Shown one piece after another: positions 25,701-36,038 of a stretch of 64,000 nucleotides of DNA (position 1 is its first letter; the number at the start of each line of letters is the position of its first letter). A model generated the notes under the pieces. That model worked only from the letters and a program-made list of their open reading frames with translations. It did no database searches and was not told where the DNA came from. This DNA is from Erysipelotrichaceae bacterium (GTDB taxonomy: Bacteria; Bacillota_I; Bacilli_A; Erysipelotrichales; Erysipelotrichaceae): assembly GCA_031272515.1 (NCBI GenBank), contig JAISTR010000042.1, forward strand, positions 1 through 64,000. Direction: 5' to 3'. The translations under genes and the position numbers were made by a program.

Positions 25701-26881
25701 ACATCCCCAACGTGGCGGAGAGCGCCTGCCGTCATCTCGATGCCAGAGGCATCGTCATGATCGGCGCCGAAGTCAAGGAAGGGGACATCCTGGTGGGGAA
25801 GGTTACCCCCAAGGGCCAAAGCGAGATCTCCCCGGAAGAGAAACTCTTACTGGCAATCTTTGGCGAGAAGTCACGCGAAGTGCGCGACAACTCCCTGAAA
25901 GTACCCCATGGCGGAGCCGGCATCGTACAGATGGTGCGCTTCTTCAAGCGCAATGAAGGCCACGAACTGCCCCCGGGTGTCAATGAGGTCGTAAAGGTCT
26001 ATATCGTGCAGAAGCGCAAGATTTCCGAAGGCGACAAGATGGCGGGAAGACACGGCAACAAGGGTGTCATTTCCAAGATCCTGCCGGTCGAGGATATGCC
26101 CTATCTGCCGGATGGCACCCCGGTTGACATCATGTTGAATCCGTTCGGGGTTCCCTCGCGGATGAACATCGGCCAGGTGCTGGAAATCCATCTGGGTTTC
26201 GCCGCCAAGAAGCTGGGGGTGAAATTTGCGACCCCGGTCTTTGACGGCATCAACAACGAAGAACTCGATCAGATTATGCGCGAAGCGGATATGACCAAGG
26301 ATGGCAAGACCGTGCTCTATGATGGTCAGACCGGAGAACCCTTTGATGAGCGGATCTCGGTTGGCGTCATGTACATGATCAAGCTGGCGCACATGGTTGA
26401 CGATAAACTGCATGCCCGGGCAACCGGCCCCTATTCCCTGGTCACCCAGCAGCCGCTGGGCGGCAAGGCCCAAAACGGCGGCCAACGGTTCGGGGAAATG
26501 GAAGTGTGGGCGCTGTATGCCTATGGCGCCGCCACCACTTTGCAGGAACTGTTGACCATCAAGTCCGATGACATTAACGGCCGTACCAAGACCTACACTG
26601 CCATCACCAAGGGCAAGGACATTCCGGAACCGGGTATCCCTGAATCCTTCCGGGTGCTCAAGCATGAGCTGCAAGCCCTGGCGATTGACGTCCGCATGCT
26701 GGACGCCAATGACCAGGAGATCGATATGAAGAAGGCAGCTGCCGATGATGTGGCGGAAACTGCCGTGCTGGAAGAAAGCAGCGAGCCGCTCGCACCGCTG
26801 GTTCCCTTTGATGAAGAGGATGTCCCGGCGGAAGCGGCTGTGGCTGGCATTGATGCCGGCTTGCAAGATGAGAATATCTGA
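22739..26881 (+). CDS. rpoB: DNA-directed RNA polymerase beta subunit
   Basis: A 1380-residue beta subunit containing all core landmarks, including [47 protein letters not shown], and the [12 protein letters not shown] catalytic region. Two features stand out. Residue 670 is Asn at the position of E. coli His526, a site where changes give rifamycin resistance. The region between about 340 and 586 is roughly 100 residues longer than I expect for Bacillota and holds repeated beta-rich modules. The C-terminus is extended and acidic. GGAAGGA lies eight bases before the ATG. rpoC follows by 12 bases. Confidence 0.98.
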   Translation: MEKKQSYDVVNYGKKAQRRDYTKVSGSLQLPDLVEIQTASYEWLKTDGLQEVFDEIYPIQNYYETITLKFLGFAFGTPRHTASECKIREANYTAPLRANLELEIIDNTTGEVIPKQEEVFLGDVPMMTDTGTFIINGAERVIVSQIVRSPGAYFDLGIEERTGLDQFSSELIPSRGTWLDFDTDSKKGGVSGRIINLKIDRKRSVLSTILFKALGMGFNVERGEDVTDLRPLKVFLEALGWPVYDELTINDNEREFLNHYVMIYAAVFGNYPELYNTLNNDKVKTANEALLTIYENQRTDEVPTLDGAINVMNTKFFDSRRYDLTKAGRFKLGKKLGVLNRIEGHRIAEDVKDATGKVVYPKGTRITRTERNNLKELLKDGAHTTLVPFNHQFSHPDEVDVDPSHVFALTGRILAKTVELKNSVYEAGTVLSASDLKALAKEVTNIKVFSSIIAKEVELTKENAAAVLNYGQRMFALGRLLVDGEDFLINEEPLVPLYIPDLTVQRLSSKNIQTVVEAVSAKRKVSVWLVGAAVQEISIFPDDNDDSHIIKVIATDPLIQKKTVMMSDMYACFSYLLCLLDGVGETDDIDQLGNRRIRTTGELIQNQFRIGLARMERVVKERMSIADAASLTPKQLTNIRPLTAAIKEFFSSSQLSQFMDQTNPLAELTNKRRISALGPGGLTRDRAGFEVRDVHTSHYGRICPIETPEGPNIGLISNLTTYAKVNEYGFIQTPYRKVEENGVVSEDVIYLSADDEQDFVIAQANEVIGGRLVNEEVVARKGGDTIMVPRSEIELADVSPKQIVSVATACIPFLENDDASRALMGANMQRQAIPLIQPHSPFVGTGIEYRVAKDSGSGVIATAPGIVTYVDASQIIVDEEDGPHSYHLEKFRRSNSGTCINQIPVVARGERVERGDTLADGPSMDHGELALGQNVTIAYMTWYGYNYEDAIIMSERLVKEDVYTSIHIEEYDIEIRETKLGPEEITRDIPNVAESACRHLDARGIVMIGAEVKEGDILVGKVTPKGQSEISPEEKLLLAIFGEKSREVRDNSLKVPHGGAGIVQMVRFFKRNEGHELPPGVNEVVKVYIVQKRKISEGDKMAGRHGNKGVISKILPVEDMPYLPDGTPVDIMLNPFGVPSRMNIGQVLEIHLGFAAKKLGVKFATPVFDGINNEELDQIMREADMTKDGKTVLYDGQTGEPFDERISVGVMYMIKLAHMVDDKLHARATGPYSLVTQQPLGGKAQNGGQRFGEMEVWALYAYGAATTLQELLTIKSDDINGRTKTYTAITKGKDIPEPGIPESFRVLKHELQALAIDVRMLDANDQEIDMKKAAADDVAETAVLEESSEPLAPLVPFDEEDVPAEAAVAGIDAGLQDENI

Positions 26882-26893
26882 GGAGGTGCGTGA

Positions 26894-29800
26894 ATGAAGA
26901 TCAATGATTTTGCCTCAATCCAAGTGGGACTGGCGTCCCCGGAAAGAATCCTGGAATGGTCGTATGGTGAAGTAAAGAAGCCGGAGACCATCAACTACCG
27001 TTCTCAGAAACCGGAAAAGGACGGCCTGTTCTGCGAGAGAATCTTTGGTCCCACCAAGGACTGGGAATGCGCCTGCGGCAAATACAAGAAGGTCCGCTAC
27101 AAGGGTGTGATCTGCGACCGCTGCGGCGTCGAGATCACCAAAGCCAATGTACGCCGCGAGCGCATGGGCCACATCGCCCTGGCAGCCCCGGTTGCCCATA
27201 TCTGGTATCTCAAGGGCATTCCTTCCAGAATGTCGCTGCTGCTGAATATGACTCCGAAATCACTGGAGGAAATCAACTATTTTGTCAGCTGGGTGGTTAC
27301 CGACAAGGGCGACACCCCGCTGGCGGAAAAACAGGTATTGAGCGAGAAAGAATACCGTGAATTCACCGCCATGTACGGCTCCGGTTCCTTTGAAGCCAAG
27401 ACCGGTGCGGAAGCGCTGTTGACGCTTTTGCGCAATGTGAACCTGGATAAGGAGCACAAGGCGGTATTGGAAGATCTGAAGAATGCCGGCGGCGACAAGC
27501 GCAAGAAACTGATCAAGCGTTTGGAGACCGTGGAGGCGTTCCTGTACTCCGACAACCAACCGGAATGGATGATCCTGACCGTATTGCCGGTTATTCCGCC
27601 TGACCTGCGGCCGATGCTGCAGCTGGATGGCGGCCGCTTTGCGACCAGCGACCTCAATGACCTCTACCGGCGGGTTATCACCCGCAACAACCGCTTGAAG
27701 AAGCTGTTGGAGCTGGGTACGCCGGCGATTATCGTCCAAAACGAAAAACGGATGCTGCAGGAAGCGGTTGATGCCCTGATTGATAACGGGCGCCGCTCCA
27801 AGGCGATTACCGGAGCCGGCGGACGGGCTTTGAAGTCTTTGTCCCACTCGCTCAAAGGCAAGCACGGGCGCTTCCGTCAAAACCTCTTGGGCAAGCGGGT
27901 CGACTTCTCCGGCCGTTCGGTTATTGCGGTGGGCCCTGACCTCAAGATGTATGAGTGCGGGATTCCCCGTGAGATGGCCATCCAATTGTTTAAGCCGTTT
28001 GTTGCCAATGAAATTGTCAACCGCAAGCTGGCAGGAAATTCCAAGGCTGCGGAAAAACTGATTGACCGGCAGGATTCCCGGGTCTGGGACATCGTCGAAG
28101 ATGTCATCAAAGGCCACCCGGTTTTATTGAACCGGGCGCCGACCCTGCACCGTTTGGGCATCCAATCCTTTATGCCCAAGCTGGTGGAAGGACGGGCAAT
28201 CCGTCTGCATCCGCTGGTTACCCCGGCCTTCAACGCCGACTTTGACGGCGACCAAATGGCGGTCCACCTGCCTTTGTCGGAGGAAGCAAGGGCGGAAGCG
28301 GAAATCCTGATGCTGGGCTCCCACAATATTCTGGGACCCAAGGATGGCAAGCCGATCGTTACGCCTTCCCAGGACATGGTGCTGGGCAACTTCTACCTCA
28401 ACATGGAGGAGAGTGCCGAGGAATTCTACAGCAAGGCAGCCCTGCTGGAAGCCCTGGGTGATACCCAGGAAGCGGAGCTGTGGCGCCGGTATGGCGACAA
28501 TGAAGGCCGTATCTTCAAAAGCCGCAACGAAGCTTTGTTGGCATATGAGGAAAAACAAATCCACCTGCATACCCGGATTGGCGTGCGGGCTTCCTCGTTG
28601 AAGAAGACCTGCTTCACCGACGAGCAAAATAACAAACTCTTGATCTGCACGGTTGGCAAGCTGATCTTCGATGAGATGTTCCCGCCGGAGTTCCCGTTTT
28701 TGATCAATGCCGACACCGAGAACTTCATCGCCACCCCGGACCGTTACTTCGTGGATTCCAACATCAACCTCAAGGACCATCTGAAGAATACACCGGTCAA
28801 CCCGGACTTCAAGAAGTCCAACCTGGGGATTGTCATTGCCGAGATCTTCAAGCGCTGTCCGATGGATCAGACGGCGACGATCCTCGACAAGATCAAGGAT
28901 ATGGGGTTCCGCTACTCAACCGTAGCGGGCATGACCATGAGCCTGTCCGATATCATCGGTGCCCCCAACAAGGCCGAAAAAGTCGAGAAGGGCAAGGTGG
29001 AAGCAGCCACACTGATGCGCCTTTACAAGCGCGGCAAGCTGACAGCCCGGGAATGGGAGCGGCACTTGACGCAACTCTGGGGCGATATCAAGGATGACAT
29101 CCGCGAAGAGCTGATGGAAAACCTCCCCCGCAAAAACCCCATCAACATGATGGCGACCTCCGGTGCCAGAGGCAATGCCTCCCACTTTACCCAATTAGCC
29201 GGGATGCGCGGACTCATGGGCAAGCCGACCCAATCCAAATCCAAAAAAGATCAATCCTCGATTATCGAGGTTCCAATTTATTCCTCCTTCCGGGACGGAC
29301 TGAATGTGTCCGAGTTCTTTATCTCGACCCACGGCGTCCGCAAGGGCTTGACGGACACCGCTTTGAAAACAGCGGAATCCGGCTATCTGACCAGACGTCT
29401 GGTGGATGTAGCCCAGGATGTCATCGTCACCGAAGAGGACTGCCATACCTCCCGCAGCTATCTGGTGGAGGCCCTGACTGACCGCAAGGATGAAACCGAA
29501 ATCGAAAGCTTTGAAGCCCGGATTGTCGGCCGCTTTGCGAAGGAACAGGTCGTGGACCCCAATACCGGAGAGGTGCTGGTGGATGCTGATGAGTACATCA
29601 GTGATGAGATCGCCGACCGGATTGTCAAAGCCGGCATCGATCACATCCATATCCGCAATACCTTCACCTGCGAATCCACCTATGGTGTCTGTACCAAGTG
29701 CTATGGCCGCAATATGGCGACCGGCAAAATCGTGGAGGTAGGGGAAGCGGTCGGCATCATGGCTGCCCAGTCGATCGGCGAACCGGGCACCCAGTTGACC

Positions 29801-30805
29801 ATGCGTAACTTCCACACCGGCGGTGTTGCCGGCGGCAGTGACATCACCCAGGGTCTGCCCCGGGTCGAGGAGCTGTTTGAAGCCAGAAGACCGAAACTGG
29901 CGGCGATTCTTTCCAAGATCAACGGCACGATTGTTGAAATTCGCGATAATGAAGCCAACAACGGGCAGATTATTGTCGTAGCCAATGACAAGGAAACCAT
30001 CGAGCACAAGACTGAGCACAACCAGACGCTGCGCCAATGGATGAGCGTTGGTACCGAAGTCAAAGCCGGGGACAAGCTGACCGAAGGTCAGGTTGACCCC
30101 AAGGAACTCTTGGAAGTGGCGGGTATGCTCGATGTGCAAAACTACATCTTGAAGGAAGTGCAGAAGGTGTATGGTGCCCAGGGCATCGGCATCTCCGACA
30201 AGCACATTGAGATCATGATCCGGCAAATGCTGCGCAAGGTCATCATCATTGAAGCCAATGATACTTCCCTGAGCGCTGGCGTCCAGATTTCTTTGCCCAA
30301 CATCAACAACATCAATACCCAGGTCTTGACCCAGGGCTTGCAGCCGGCCAAGTTTGGCCCCTGCCTCTTGGGGATTTCCAAGGCCTCGGTGGAAACCGAT
30401 TCCTTCCTGTCGGCAGCATCCTTCCAGGAAACGACCAAAGTACTGACGGATGCGGCCATCAAGGGCAAGGTCGACCATCTCTTGGGCTTGAAGGAAAATG
30501 TCATCATCGGCAAGAAGATCCCGGCCGGAACCGGCAGCGGTGCCGAGCGTGACTCGACCAAGGCCATTGAAGAGATGGCGGCACAGCTGAAGGCGATTCG
30601 TCTGGAGAAGGCGGAGAAACTCAAGGTTGAAAACACCCTGCCGGAAGAGATGCTGCGGATGCGCCGTGATGAAGATGACGACGAAGACGATTATCTGGAT
30701 GACGAAGAAATCAAGGAAACCGCAGCGGATGAAGATGTGAGTGCGGATGTACCTTTGGAGGCGGAAGCGGAAGTTTCTGCCGTGAGTGACAATTCACTGG
30801 ATTAA
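26894..30805 (+). CDS. rpoC: DNA-directed RNA polymerase beta' subunit
   Basis: A 1303-residue beta' subunit. The N-terminal zinc site is Cys59, Cys61, Cys74, Cys77, and the catalytic NADFDGDQM motif is at 447-455 with the three Mg-binding Asp. The bridge helix and trigger-loop region around [20 protein letters not shown] is intact. The protein ends in a long acidic tail ([13 protein letters not shown] and on). AGGAGGTG precedes the ATG. Co-transcribed with rpoB; the operon ends here at a terminator instead of running into the str genes. Confidence 0.98.
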   Translation: MKINDFASIQVGLASPERILEWSYGEVKKPETINYRSQKPEKDGLFCERIFGPTKDWECACGKYKKVRYKGVICDRCGVEITKANVRRERMGHIALAAPVAHIWYLKGIPSRMSLLLNMTPKSLEEINYFVSWVVTDKGDTPLAEKQVLSEKEYREFTAMYGSGSFEAKTGAEALLTLLRNVNLDKEHKAVLEDLKNAGGDKRKKLIKRLETVEAFLYSDNQPEWMILTVLPVIPPDLRPMLQLDGGRFATSDLNDLYRRVITRNNRLKKLLELGTPAIIVQNEKRMLQEAVDALIDNGRRSKAITGAGGRALKSLSHSLKGKHGRFRQNLLGKRVDFSGRSVIAVGPDLKMYECGIPREMAIQLFKPFVANEIVNRKLAGNSKAAEKLIDRQDSRVWDIVEDVIKGHPVLLNRAPTLHRLGIQSFMPKLVEGRAIRLHPLVTPAFNADFDGDQMAVHLPLSEEARAEAEILMLGSHNILGPKDGKPIVTPSQDMVLGNFYLNMEESAEEFYSKAALLEALGDTQEAELWRRYGDNEGRIFKSRNEALLAYEEKQIHLHTRIGVRASSLKKTCFTDEQNNKLLICTVGKLIFDEMFPPEFPFLINADTENFIATPDRYFVDSNINLKDHLKNTPVNPDFKKSNLGIVIAEIFKRCPMDQTATILDKIKDMGFRYSTVAGMTMSLSDIIGAPNKAEKVEKGKVEAATLMRLYKRGKLTAREWERHLTQLWGDIKDDIREELMENLPRKNPINMMATSGARGNASHFTQLAGMRGLMGKPTQSKSKKDQSSIIEVPIYSSFRDGLNVSEFFISTHGVRKGLTDTALKTAESGYLTRRLVDVAQDVIVTEEDCHTSRSYLVEALTDRKDETEIESFEARIVGRFAKEQVVDPNTGEVLVDADEYISDEIADRIVKAGIDHIHIRNTFTCESTYGVCTKCYGRNMATGKIVEVGEAVGIMAAQSIGEPGTQLTMRNFHTGGVAGGSDITQGLPRVEELFEARRPKLAAILSKINGTIVEIRDNEANNGQIIVVANDKETIEHKTEHNQTLRQWMSVGTEVKAGDKLTEGQVDPKELLEVAGMLDVQNYILKEVQKVYGAQGIGISDKHIEIMIRQMLRKVIIIEANDTSLSAGVQISLPNINNINTQVLTQGLQPAKFGPCLLGISKASVETDSFLSAASFQETTKVLTDAAIKGKVDHLLGLKENVIIGKKIPAGTGSGAERDSTKAIEEMAAQLKAIRLEKAEKLKVENTLPEEMLRMRRDEDDDEDDYLDDEEIKETAADEDVSADVPLEAEAEVSAVSDNSLD

Positions 30806-30810
30806 TACAA

Positions 30811-30853
30811 GCAAACAAAACACCGGAAGGAAACTGACGGTGTTTTTGTTTGC
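30811..30853 (+). terminator. Terminator after rpoC
   Basis: Long stem GCAAACAAAACACCG with CGGTGTTTTTGTTTGC. The arms are A/T-rich, so the T-run is inside the 3' arm. Confidence 0.75.
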
Positions 30854-30960
30854 GAATACAATGAACCGCTTTTAACCAGGGGAGTTACAATCAGAAAGAC
30901 TTTATAACCGCAAAAAAACCCCATCTTTTGCACAAGATTTACTCAAAAAGCACGGGAGTA

Positions 30961-30969
30961 TGCTACAAT
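30961..30969 (+). promoter_or_regulatory. Extended -10 TGCTACAAT
   Basis: TGC plus TACAAT about 60 bases before the TTG start of the 615-residue membrane protein. No convincing -35 at 17 bases. Confidence 0.45.
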
Positions 30970-31028
30970 ACAGTCGAAACCAAATTCCAAATCCCGGTTT
31001 TTTAGGATGTTGAAGGAGGGGAAACCGG

Positions 31029-32876
31029 TTGCGTTCCAAGCCTTGGCTCTTGTGTTTGATTTTCTCAGTGATTCTCTTCTACGATGCTCTGTCAGGATAT
31101 GGCAGTTTTTTACGTTTTTGGCGCGACAGCTACCAGCACCCCGATATCATGGGCAGCGATTATTCCCTGATAAAAGGGGAACCGGAAACCATCAATTCCA
31201 TTTCCCTCTACGTTGAATCCACAATCCGTGAAGAAAACAATATCGCCTTTGTCACAGCGTTTAGCCAGGCGCTTCTGGAAAGCGGTTTATCCGCTTACCA
31301 GACTGGGGAAAACGTCTTGTTTGTCTACAGTCAGGACTATGACTACCAGAAGCACATCATCTTGAAAACCGGCGATACCGCTGACCTGCAGGACTTCTTT
31401 GAATATGCCAACTCAGGTGTCTCTGATAGCCAAAGCCTGGTGGACCCGCTGGCCAGTGATGCCTTCACGATTTTACCGCTGCAGGATCTGACCCACAGTG
31501 AGCGCAACATCAATGGTTGGTATACCCTGACCGGAACCGGGGACATCAAACTCAAGCTGCAGCTGTTTGAAGAAAAAATGCATGAAAACTTCCCGGATGT
31601 GGTCTTTACCATCAATATCTCCAAGACGACCTTTACGCCCTTTGTGATGTTTTCAAAAAGCGACTTTACCCTGATTGTACTATTGGCAATCTGCACTTTG
31701 CTATGGGTCTCTTCCGGGGTCTTAAAGAACCTGGCGGATATCACCGAGGAGCGCCAGGAGGGACTTTCCACCCTGTCGATATGGGGCTATGGTATCCTGC
31801 GTTTGGCAATCGTCACCGCCTCCACCTACTTTGCGGTAAACCTGATTGGCTACTTCCTGTTTATCGGGACCGGTAATGGTGCGAACTTCTTCTTCATCAA
31901 GACACTCTTAAGCTTTCTGATGTATTGGGCTTGTCTGTTGGTATTCAGTACGATGTTCTGGTGGGTGATTCACTATGCGCCCCGGGATATCAAGGAGAAA
32001 GTCAGATTGCGCTTGGTGGCCTGGGTGGCAGGGGTAACGATTATCTGCCTGATTTTCACCGGCAACCTGATTGCCAATGGCTTATCCACCATCGCCTCGC
32101 TTTTGTCCTCATTCTCCAATGAAAGGGAATACCTGGGCAAGATCAACCAGCTCTACTCCACCTATGAGACCAAGCTGGGCTATTATGAGACCCCCTCCGA
32201 CAGCATGGATTCGGTGGTTAACCACCTGGCCAACCGCAACGGCTTCTTCTACTTCGGCAAAATCACCACCTACCAGAAGGCCAATGTCTATTCCACCACT
32301 CCGAATTACTTTGACGGAATCATGGAGGTGGATGTAGCCGATGGCAATGTATTGATAGTCATCAATGCCAACCATCCGCGCAGCTACCAGGAAGCCCAGG
32401 AAATCCTGGCCCTGGTCTATGGGGAAGCGATGTCCAAGGGCATGAGCTTTCAGATCAAGCCGGTGGATTTCTCCAAACTGACACTCTTTGAGACCGCCTG
32501 GAACTACAACCGCAATCTGGGGGAATATGACATCATCCTGGTGGAACCGCTGGATTTCTCCTATCTGCACCGGATTTTCGAAGACGGTTACTTCTATTAT
32601 GACGGCAACCTTGCCCAGGCCCAGAACTTTCTGGACAGCCTGTGCAAGCGCATGGGGGCCAAGCCTGCCATCCGCTTGCATTCCCTGCATGATGAGTACC
32701 TGAAGTCCCGTGCCAACGTGCTGACATCCTTTGAGGAACCGATCCTGTTTTTGTTACTGTCGGGTTTTGCCATGTACCTGGCCATCAGCCAGAGTGCGGT
32801 GGTTTTGATTGAGTACAACAAGAAGGTCAGCATCATTAAGACCCTGTGGGAGCGCATCCGCGGGGGTCAGAGCTGA
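31029..32876 (+). CDS. Bacteriocin-associated-type integral membrane protein
   Basis: A 615-residue membrane protein with an N-terminal helix (about 5-25), a large extracellular region, a cluster of four helices (about 212-370), a second extracellular region, and a last helix near 580-600. This topology resembles the large bacteriocin-associated or putative immunity membrane proteins (TIGR01654-type) and FtsX/MacB-like permeases; similarity is by topology only. No ABC ATPase partner or bacteriocin gene is adjacent. The start is TTG at 31029, with GGAGGGG six bases upstream. It is a single-gene transcription unit with its own promoter and terminator. Confidence 0.6.
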   Translation: MRSKPWLLCLIFSVILFYDALSGYGSFLRFWRDSYQHPDIMGSDYSLIKGEPETINSISLYVESTIREENNIAFVTAFSQALLESGLSAYQTGENVLFVYSQDYDYQKHIILKTGDTADLQDFFEYANSGVSDSQSLVDPLASDAFTILPLQDLTHSERNINGWYTLTGTGDIKLKLQLFEEKMHENFPDVVFTINISKTTFTPFVMFSKSDFTLIVLLAICTLLWVSSGVLKNLADITEERQEGLSTLSIWGYGILRLAIVTASTYFAVNLIGYFLFIGTGNGANFFFIKTLLSFLMYWACLLVFSTMFWWVIHYAPRDIKEKVRLRLVAWVAGVTIICLIFTGNLIANGLSTIASLLSSFSNEREYLGKINQLYSTYETKLGYYETPSDSMDSVVNHLANRNGFFYFGKITTYQKANVYSTTPNYFDGIMEVDVADGNVLIVINANHPRSYQEAQEILALVYGEAMSKGMSFQIKPVDFSKLTLFETAWNYNRNLGEYDIILVEPLDFSYLHRIFEDGYFYYDGNLAQAQNFLDSLCKRMGAKPAIRLHSLHDEYLKSRANVLTSFEEPILFLLLSGFAMYLAISQSAVVLIEYNKKVSIIKTLWERIRGGQS

Positions 32877-32909
32877 CAGTATAAGAAAAGACAAAAACTA
32901 TAGACAATC

Positions 32910-32948
32910 ACAGCGATAGCGGACAAAAGTACCGCTGTCGCTGTTTCA
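32910..32948 (+). terminator. Hairpin terminator
   Basis: 13-bp imperfect stem (32910-32922 with 32932-32944) of ACAGCGATAGCGG and CCGCTGTCGCTGT. A weak TTTCATTTC tail follows. Confidence 0.65.
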
Positions 32949-33003
32949 TTTCAACACCATTATGACAAAGCAGTGTCTATCGGTGGCACTGGATTTCACT
33001 TTG

Positions 33004-33012
33004 TGGTAGAAT
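33004..33012 (+). promoter_or_regulatory. Extended -10 TGGTAGAAT before MATE gene
   Basis: TGG plus TAGAAT, 29 bases upstream of the ATG. Confidence 0.5.
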
Positions 33013-33041
33013 CATACCATTGAACCAAAGGAGAAAACTGG

Positions 33042-34415
33042 ATGTCAAAAATGGAAAACAAACTGTATGAGGGAGATGTACTGAAGACGCTGATTATCTT
33101 TTCCCTTCCCTTTTTGGTTTCCAACATCGTCCAGTCCCTGTACAATGTCGCCGACATGTTAATCGTCGGTAACTTCAGCGGTCCGGTGGCTATGTCCGGT
33201 GTCAATATCGGCGGCCAGGTGACCTTTATTTTGACCAATGTCATCATCGGTCTATGCGTGGGTGCCACGGTTTTAATCGGCCAGTATGTCGGCAGTCAGA
33301 ATGAAGACGGGCTCAAGAAGGTGGTGGCCACAATCATCACCTTATTGATTGTTTTGGCAGGCATCATCACCGTTGTTGTGCTTTTGACCAAGACCCAGAT
33401 TCTGACCTTAATCAATACTCCGGCGGAGTCTTTTCAGGAAAGCGAAAACTACCTGACGACCACCGCCAGCGGCATTATCTTTATCTTTGGCTACAATGCT
33501 TTGGCTGCCATTCTGCGGGGCATGGGTGATTCCAAGCATCCGTTCTACTTCGTTTCAGCAGCCTGCATCACCAATATTATTTTGGACCTGTTGTTTGTGA
33601 AGGGCTTTGGCTGGGCGGCTTTCGGTGCCGCTTTCGCCACCGTCATCTCCCAGGCGATGAGCTGTATCCTGTGCATCATTTACCTGATGCGCAACAACTT
33701 CCTGTTTGACTTCCGTTTAAAGTCATATAAAATCGACAGGCAGCAGCTGAAACTGATTGTCAAAATCGGACTTCCCAACTGTATCCAAAACGGGGTTTCC
33801 TCGATGTCCTTTTTGTTTATCACCTCGATTGTCAACAAGGTCGGCGGCATGATTGCCTCGGCAGCGGTCGGCGCTGCCGGCAAGTTCAACAGCTTTGCCT
33901 TCATGCCCACCAATGCCATCAGCGCCTCCGTCTCCACCATGAGCGCCCAAAACATCGGCGCCAACAAGATGGACCGGGCCGTCAAAACCGCCATCATTGG
34001 TACCATCTTTGCGGTCACCATCACCTATTCCTTCATGGTTTTCACCCGCATGTACCCGGCCCAGATCCTGTCCTTGTTTGGTAATGACCCCGACATGATT
34101 GCGGCTGGCGTGGAATATCTTTCGACCTTCACCTTCGACTTCCTGTTTATCCCCATTATCTTTTGCATCAACGGGTTCTTGATTGGCGGCGGCCATACGG
34201 TGTTCTCCTTGATCACCTCCCTGGTGTCCTCCATCTTTTTGCGGGTGCCGGTCTGCTACTTCTTTGGCGTGGTCATGGGCTGGGGCATCAAGGGCGTCGG
34301 TCTGGGCGCTCCGGCAGCCAGTGCCGGGACCCTGGTTATCATCATCGGCTTCTTGTTGAGCGGACGCTGGAAGCATAATGTCGTACGCGCAACACCAATT
34401 ATTTCGGAAAGCTAA
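33042..34415 (+). CDS. MATE family efflux transporter
   Basis: A 457-residue twelve-helix multidrug and toxic compound extrusion transporter, expected to export cationic drugs or metabolites in exchange for Na+ or H+. The two-lobed pattern of six plus six helices is clear. Typical segments are LPFLVSNIVQSLYNVADMLI near the N-terminus, GMGDSKHPFYF in the first lobe, and AAVGAAGKFNSFAFMP in the second. AAAGGAG lies eight bases before the ATG. It is a single-gene unit flanked by terminators. Substrates are not predictable. Confidence 0.92.
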   Translation: MSKMENKLYEGDVLKTLIIFSLPFLVSNIVQSLYNVADMLIVGNFSGPVAMSGVNIGGQVTFILTNVIIGLCVGATVLIGQYVGSQNEDGLKKVVATIITLLIVLAGIITVVVLLTKTQILTLINTPAESFQESENYLTTTASGIIFIFGYNALAAILRGMGDSKHPFYFVSAACITNIILDLLFVKGFGWAAFGAAFATVISQAMSCILCIIYLMRNNFLFDFRLKSYKIDRQQLKLIVKIGLPNCIQNGVSSMSFLFITSIVNKVGGMIASAAVGAAGKFNSFAFMPTNAISASVSTMSAQNIGANKMDRAVKTAIIGTIFAVTITYSFMVFTRMYPAQILSLFGNDPDMIAAGVEYLSTFTFDFLFIPIIFCINGFLIGGGHTVFSLITSLVSSIFLRVPVCYFFGVVMGWGIKGVGLGAPAASAGTLVIIIGFLLSGRWKHNVVRATPIISES

Positions 34416-34446
34416 ACAGAAGAAAGACTTGATTCTTCTGTTTTTT
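34416..34446 (+). terminator. Terminator after MATE gene
   Basis: Stem CAGAAGAA with TTCTTCTG and an eight-base loop, then TTTTTT. Confidence 0.85.
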
Positions 34447-34511
34447 CTGCTAAACTGAAGTACAGAAGGAAGACAAGGAAAGAGGAAGAACAAAACCACA
34501 GGAAGACAGGG

Positions 34512-34889
34512 ATGTCTTTTTTTGCCAACTGTGGGTTTCCGAGAGGGGAATCAGTGGATGTCTCTTTCGGAAAGGTTGTTTGCATGCACGATTCTTATTT
34601 TGACGGTGGGGTCATATCCCTGATTGGTCTCTGGATTACGACCTGGCTGATCTGCGTCTTTACCCTGGGGATTGGTTTTCCCTGGGCAATGTGCAGATAC
34701 TTCCGCTGGGAGGTGAACCATACCGTGGTCGATGGCCGTAGACTGCAGTTTGACGGTACTGCGACAAGCCTGTTTCTGCATTGGATCAAGTGGTTTTTCT
34801 TGATGATAATCACGCTTGGCATCTATGGCTTATGGATGCGGATCCGTTTGAAGCAGTGGAAGACACAGCACATCAGTTTTGCGGCTTAA
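34512..34889 (+). CDS. DUF898-like small membrane protein
   Basis: A 125-residue protein with two membrane segments (about 33-60 and 87-110) and the YFDGG...GLWITTW and TLGIYGLWMRIRLKQW blocks that typify the DUF898/YjgN family, whose role is unknown. The N-terminal 24 residues carry a FFANCGFPRG segment that looks like half of a zinc-ribbon, so the first ATG may be right; a later start at Met25 is possible. It begins a small cluster of three membrane-protein genes between the MATE gene and the str operon. Confidence 0.65.
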   Translation: MSFFANCGFPRGESVDVSFGKVVCMHDSYFDGGVISLIGLWITTWLICVFTLGIGFPWAMCRYFRWEVNHTVVDGRRLQFDGTATSLFLHWIKWFFLMIITLGIYGLWMRIRLKQWKTQHISFAA

Positions 34890-34921
34890 GTAAAACACAT
34901 TGGGGTTGAAAAGGGGAGAAT

Positions 34922-35365
34922 ATGAAGATTTTCAAGAGCGGAATGCTGGTTGTTATCATGATTGCCATCGGCATTGTCAACTGGCTTATTTCCTTGCACG
35001 AGCGGACCATTATCCCGGCATGCATCATCATCCTGATCCTGCATGCCGGCCTGGCCCTGCTTCTTTGTCGCTTCTTAAACCGAGCACAGCTGAAGACAGC
35101 CATCTTTTTGTCCTATCTGGTGCAGCTGGTTTTGGTGGCAACAGTGCTGTTTTCCAAATTATCTGATACTGCCATCAGCTGGATGATTTACTATGGGGGT
35201 TTATGGTATCTGGCGACCGCCTTGAATGAGCTGCTTTTGACCTTACTTGGCAAGACTGCCTCCCTGGACGGGGAGATGCTGCACATCATCGCCTTACTGT
35301 TAACCCAGATCCTGATTCCCTTGTCCTATTACTTTGTAAACAGCCTCATCAAAAAAGACCTTTAA
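34922..35365 (+). CDS. Hypothetical four-helix membrane protein A
   Basis: A 147-residue membrane protein with about four helices. It is paralogous to the next gene: both have a GIVNWL/GIVVWF first helix, FLNRAQLKTA versus FLTLAQIKIA, and YYGG in the middle. No functional motif is recognised. AAGGGGAG precedes the ATG. The next gene starts 24 bases after its stop, so both are co-transcribed. Confidence 0.62.
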   Translation: MKIFKSGMLVVIMIAIGIVNWLISLHERTIIPACIIILILHAGLALLLCRFLNRAQLKTAIFLSYLVQLVLVATVLFSKLSDTAISWMIYYGGLWYLATALNELLLTLLGKTASLDGEMLHIIALLLTQILIPLSYYFVNSLIKKDL

Positions 35366-35389
35366 TCGTTGTCTGATTCTGGAGGAACC

Positions 35390-35842
35390 ATGAATATTCT
35401 GAAGTACTTTACCCTGATCATAATCAACGCCTTCATCGGCATTGTGGTCTGGTTTTTATTAAACATCGAGAGCGACAGCATCCTTTGGGTTGCTGGTGTC
35501 ATCCTTTGTTTGCATATCCTGGCTGCTGTTTTTGTCACCCGTTTTTTGACCCTTGCCCAAATCAAAATAGCAGTCTGCCTTGCGGTTATCCTGCAGCTCA
35601 TCATTATTCTGGGCATCTTTTTACTGCCCATTCATGAAGACATGATTGAAGTAGCCCTGTACTATGGCGGCTTCTTTGATCTGACCTTTATCCTGGTTTA
35701 TTGGATTGCCGAGCTGGTGCAGCAGTTCTATCCGCTGCAAAGCGAAAGCATCGGCATGGTGACCTTTGTTTTTGTCAGCATCGTGATTCCTTATGGCTAC
35801 TGGTTTTTGAAGAAACAGCTCAACCGCTTTCTCAGCCATTAA
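35390..35842 (+). CDS. Hypothetical four-helix membrane protein B
   Basis: A 150-residue paralogue of the preceding gene with four predicted helices, the AQIKIAVCLA segment and a YYGGFF motif. The start ATG at 35390 is chosen because GGAGG ends four bases upstream; the frame extends to a TTG at 35369. Followed by a terminator. The function is unknown. Confidence 0.62.
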   Translation: MNILKYFTLIIINAFIGIVVWFLLNIESDSILWVAGVILCLHILAAVFVTRFLTLAQIKIAVCLAVILQLIIILGIFLLPIHEDMIEVALYYGGFFDLTFILVYWIAELVQQFYPLQSESIGMVTFVFVSIVIPYGYWFLKKQLNRFLSH

Positions 35843-35871
35843 GCGTACACCCATAATTCTATGATGCCGAT

Positions 35872-35897
35872 TTCCGCTATTTTGGCGGTTTTTTTCC
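35872..35897 (+). terminator. Terminator before the str operon
   Basis: Short GC stem CCGC/GCGG with a run of seven T. Confidence 0.75.
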
Positions 35898-35906
35898 GCT
35901 TTTTAC

Positions 35907-35935
35907 TTGACATCCCCCCCAAGCTTTGGTAGAGT
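35907..35935 (+). promoter_or_regulatory. str operon promoter TTGACA / TAGAGT
   Basis: Consensus TTGACA at 35907-35912, a 17-base spacer, then TAGAGT at 35930-35935 with a TGG extension. Confidence 0.8.
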
Positions 35936-35953
35936 AATATAGCTTATGAAGAA

Positions 35954-36016
35954 AAGTTGTTTCCGCAAGGAAACACTTCTTTGGCAAAGAAAATGGCACA
36001 CTCGGTAATGTGTGCA
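35954..36016 (+). promoter_or_regulatory. Structured leader of rpsL (two hairpins)
   Basis: First hairpin: GTTTCC with GGAAAC closing a GCAA (GNRA) loop, extended by AAG/CTT at 35954-35978. Second: GCACAC with GTGTGC at 35996-36015. Both lie between the promoter and the rpsL ribosome site, so autogenous control by a str ribosomal protein is possible but unproven. Confidence 0.45.
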
Positions 36017-36038
36017 AGAAAGGAGAATCAATCAAGCA

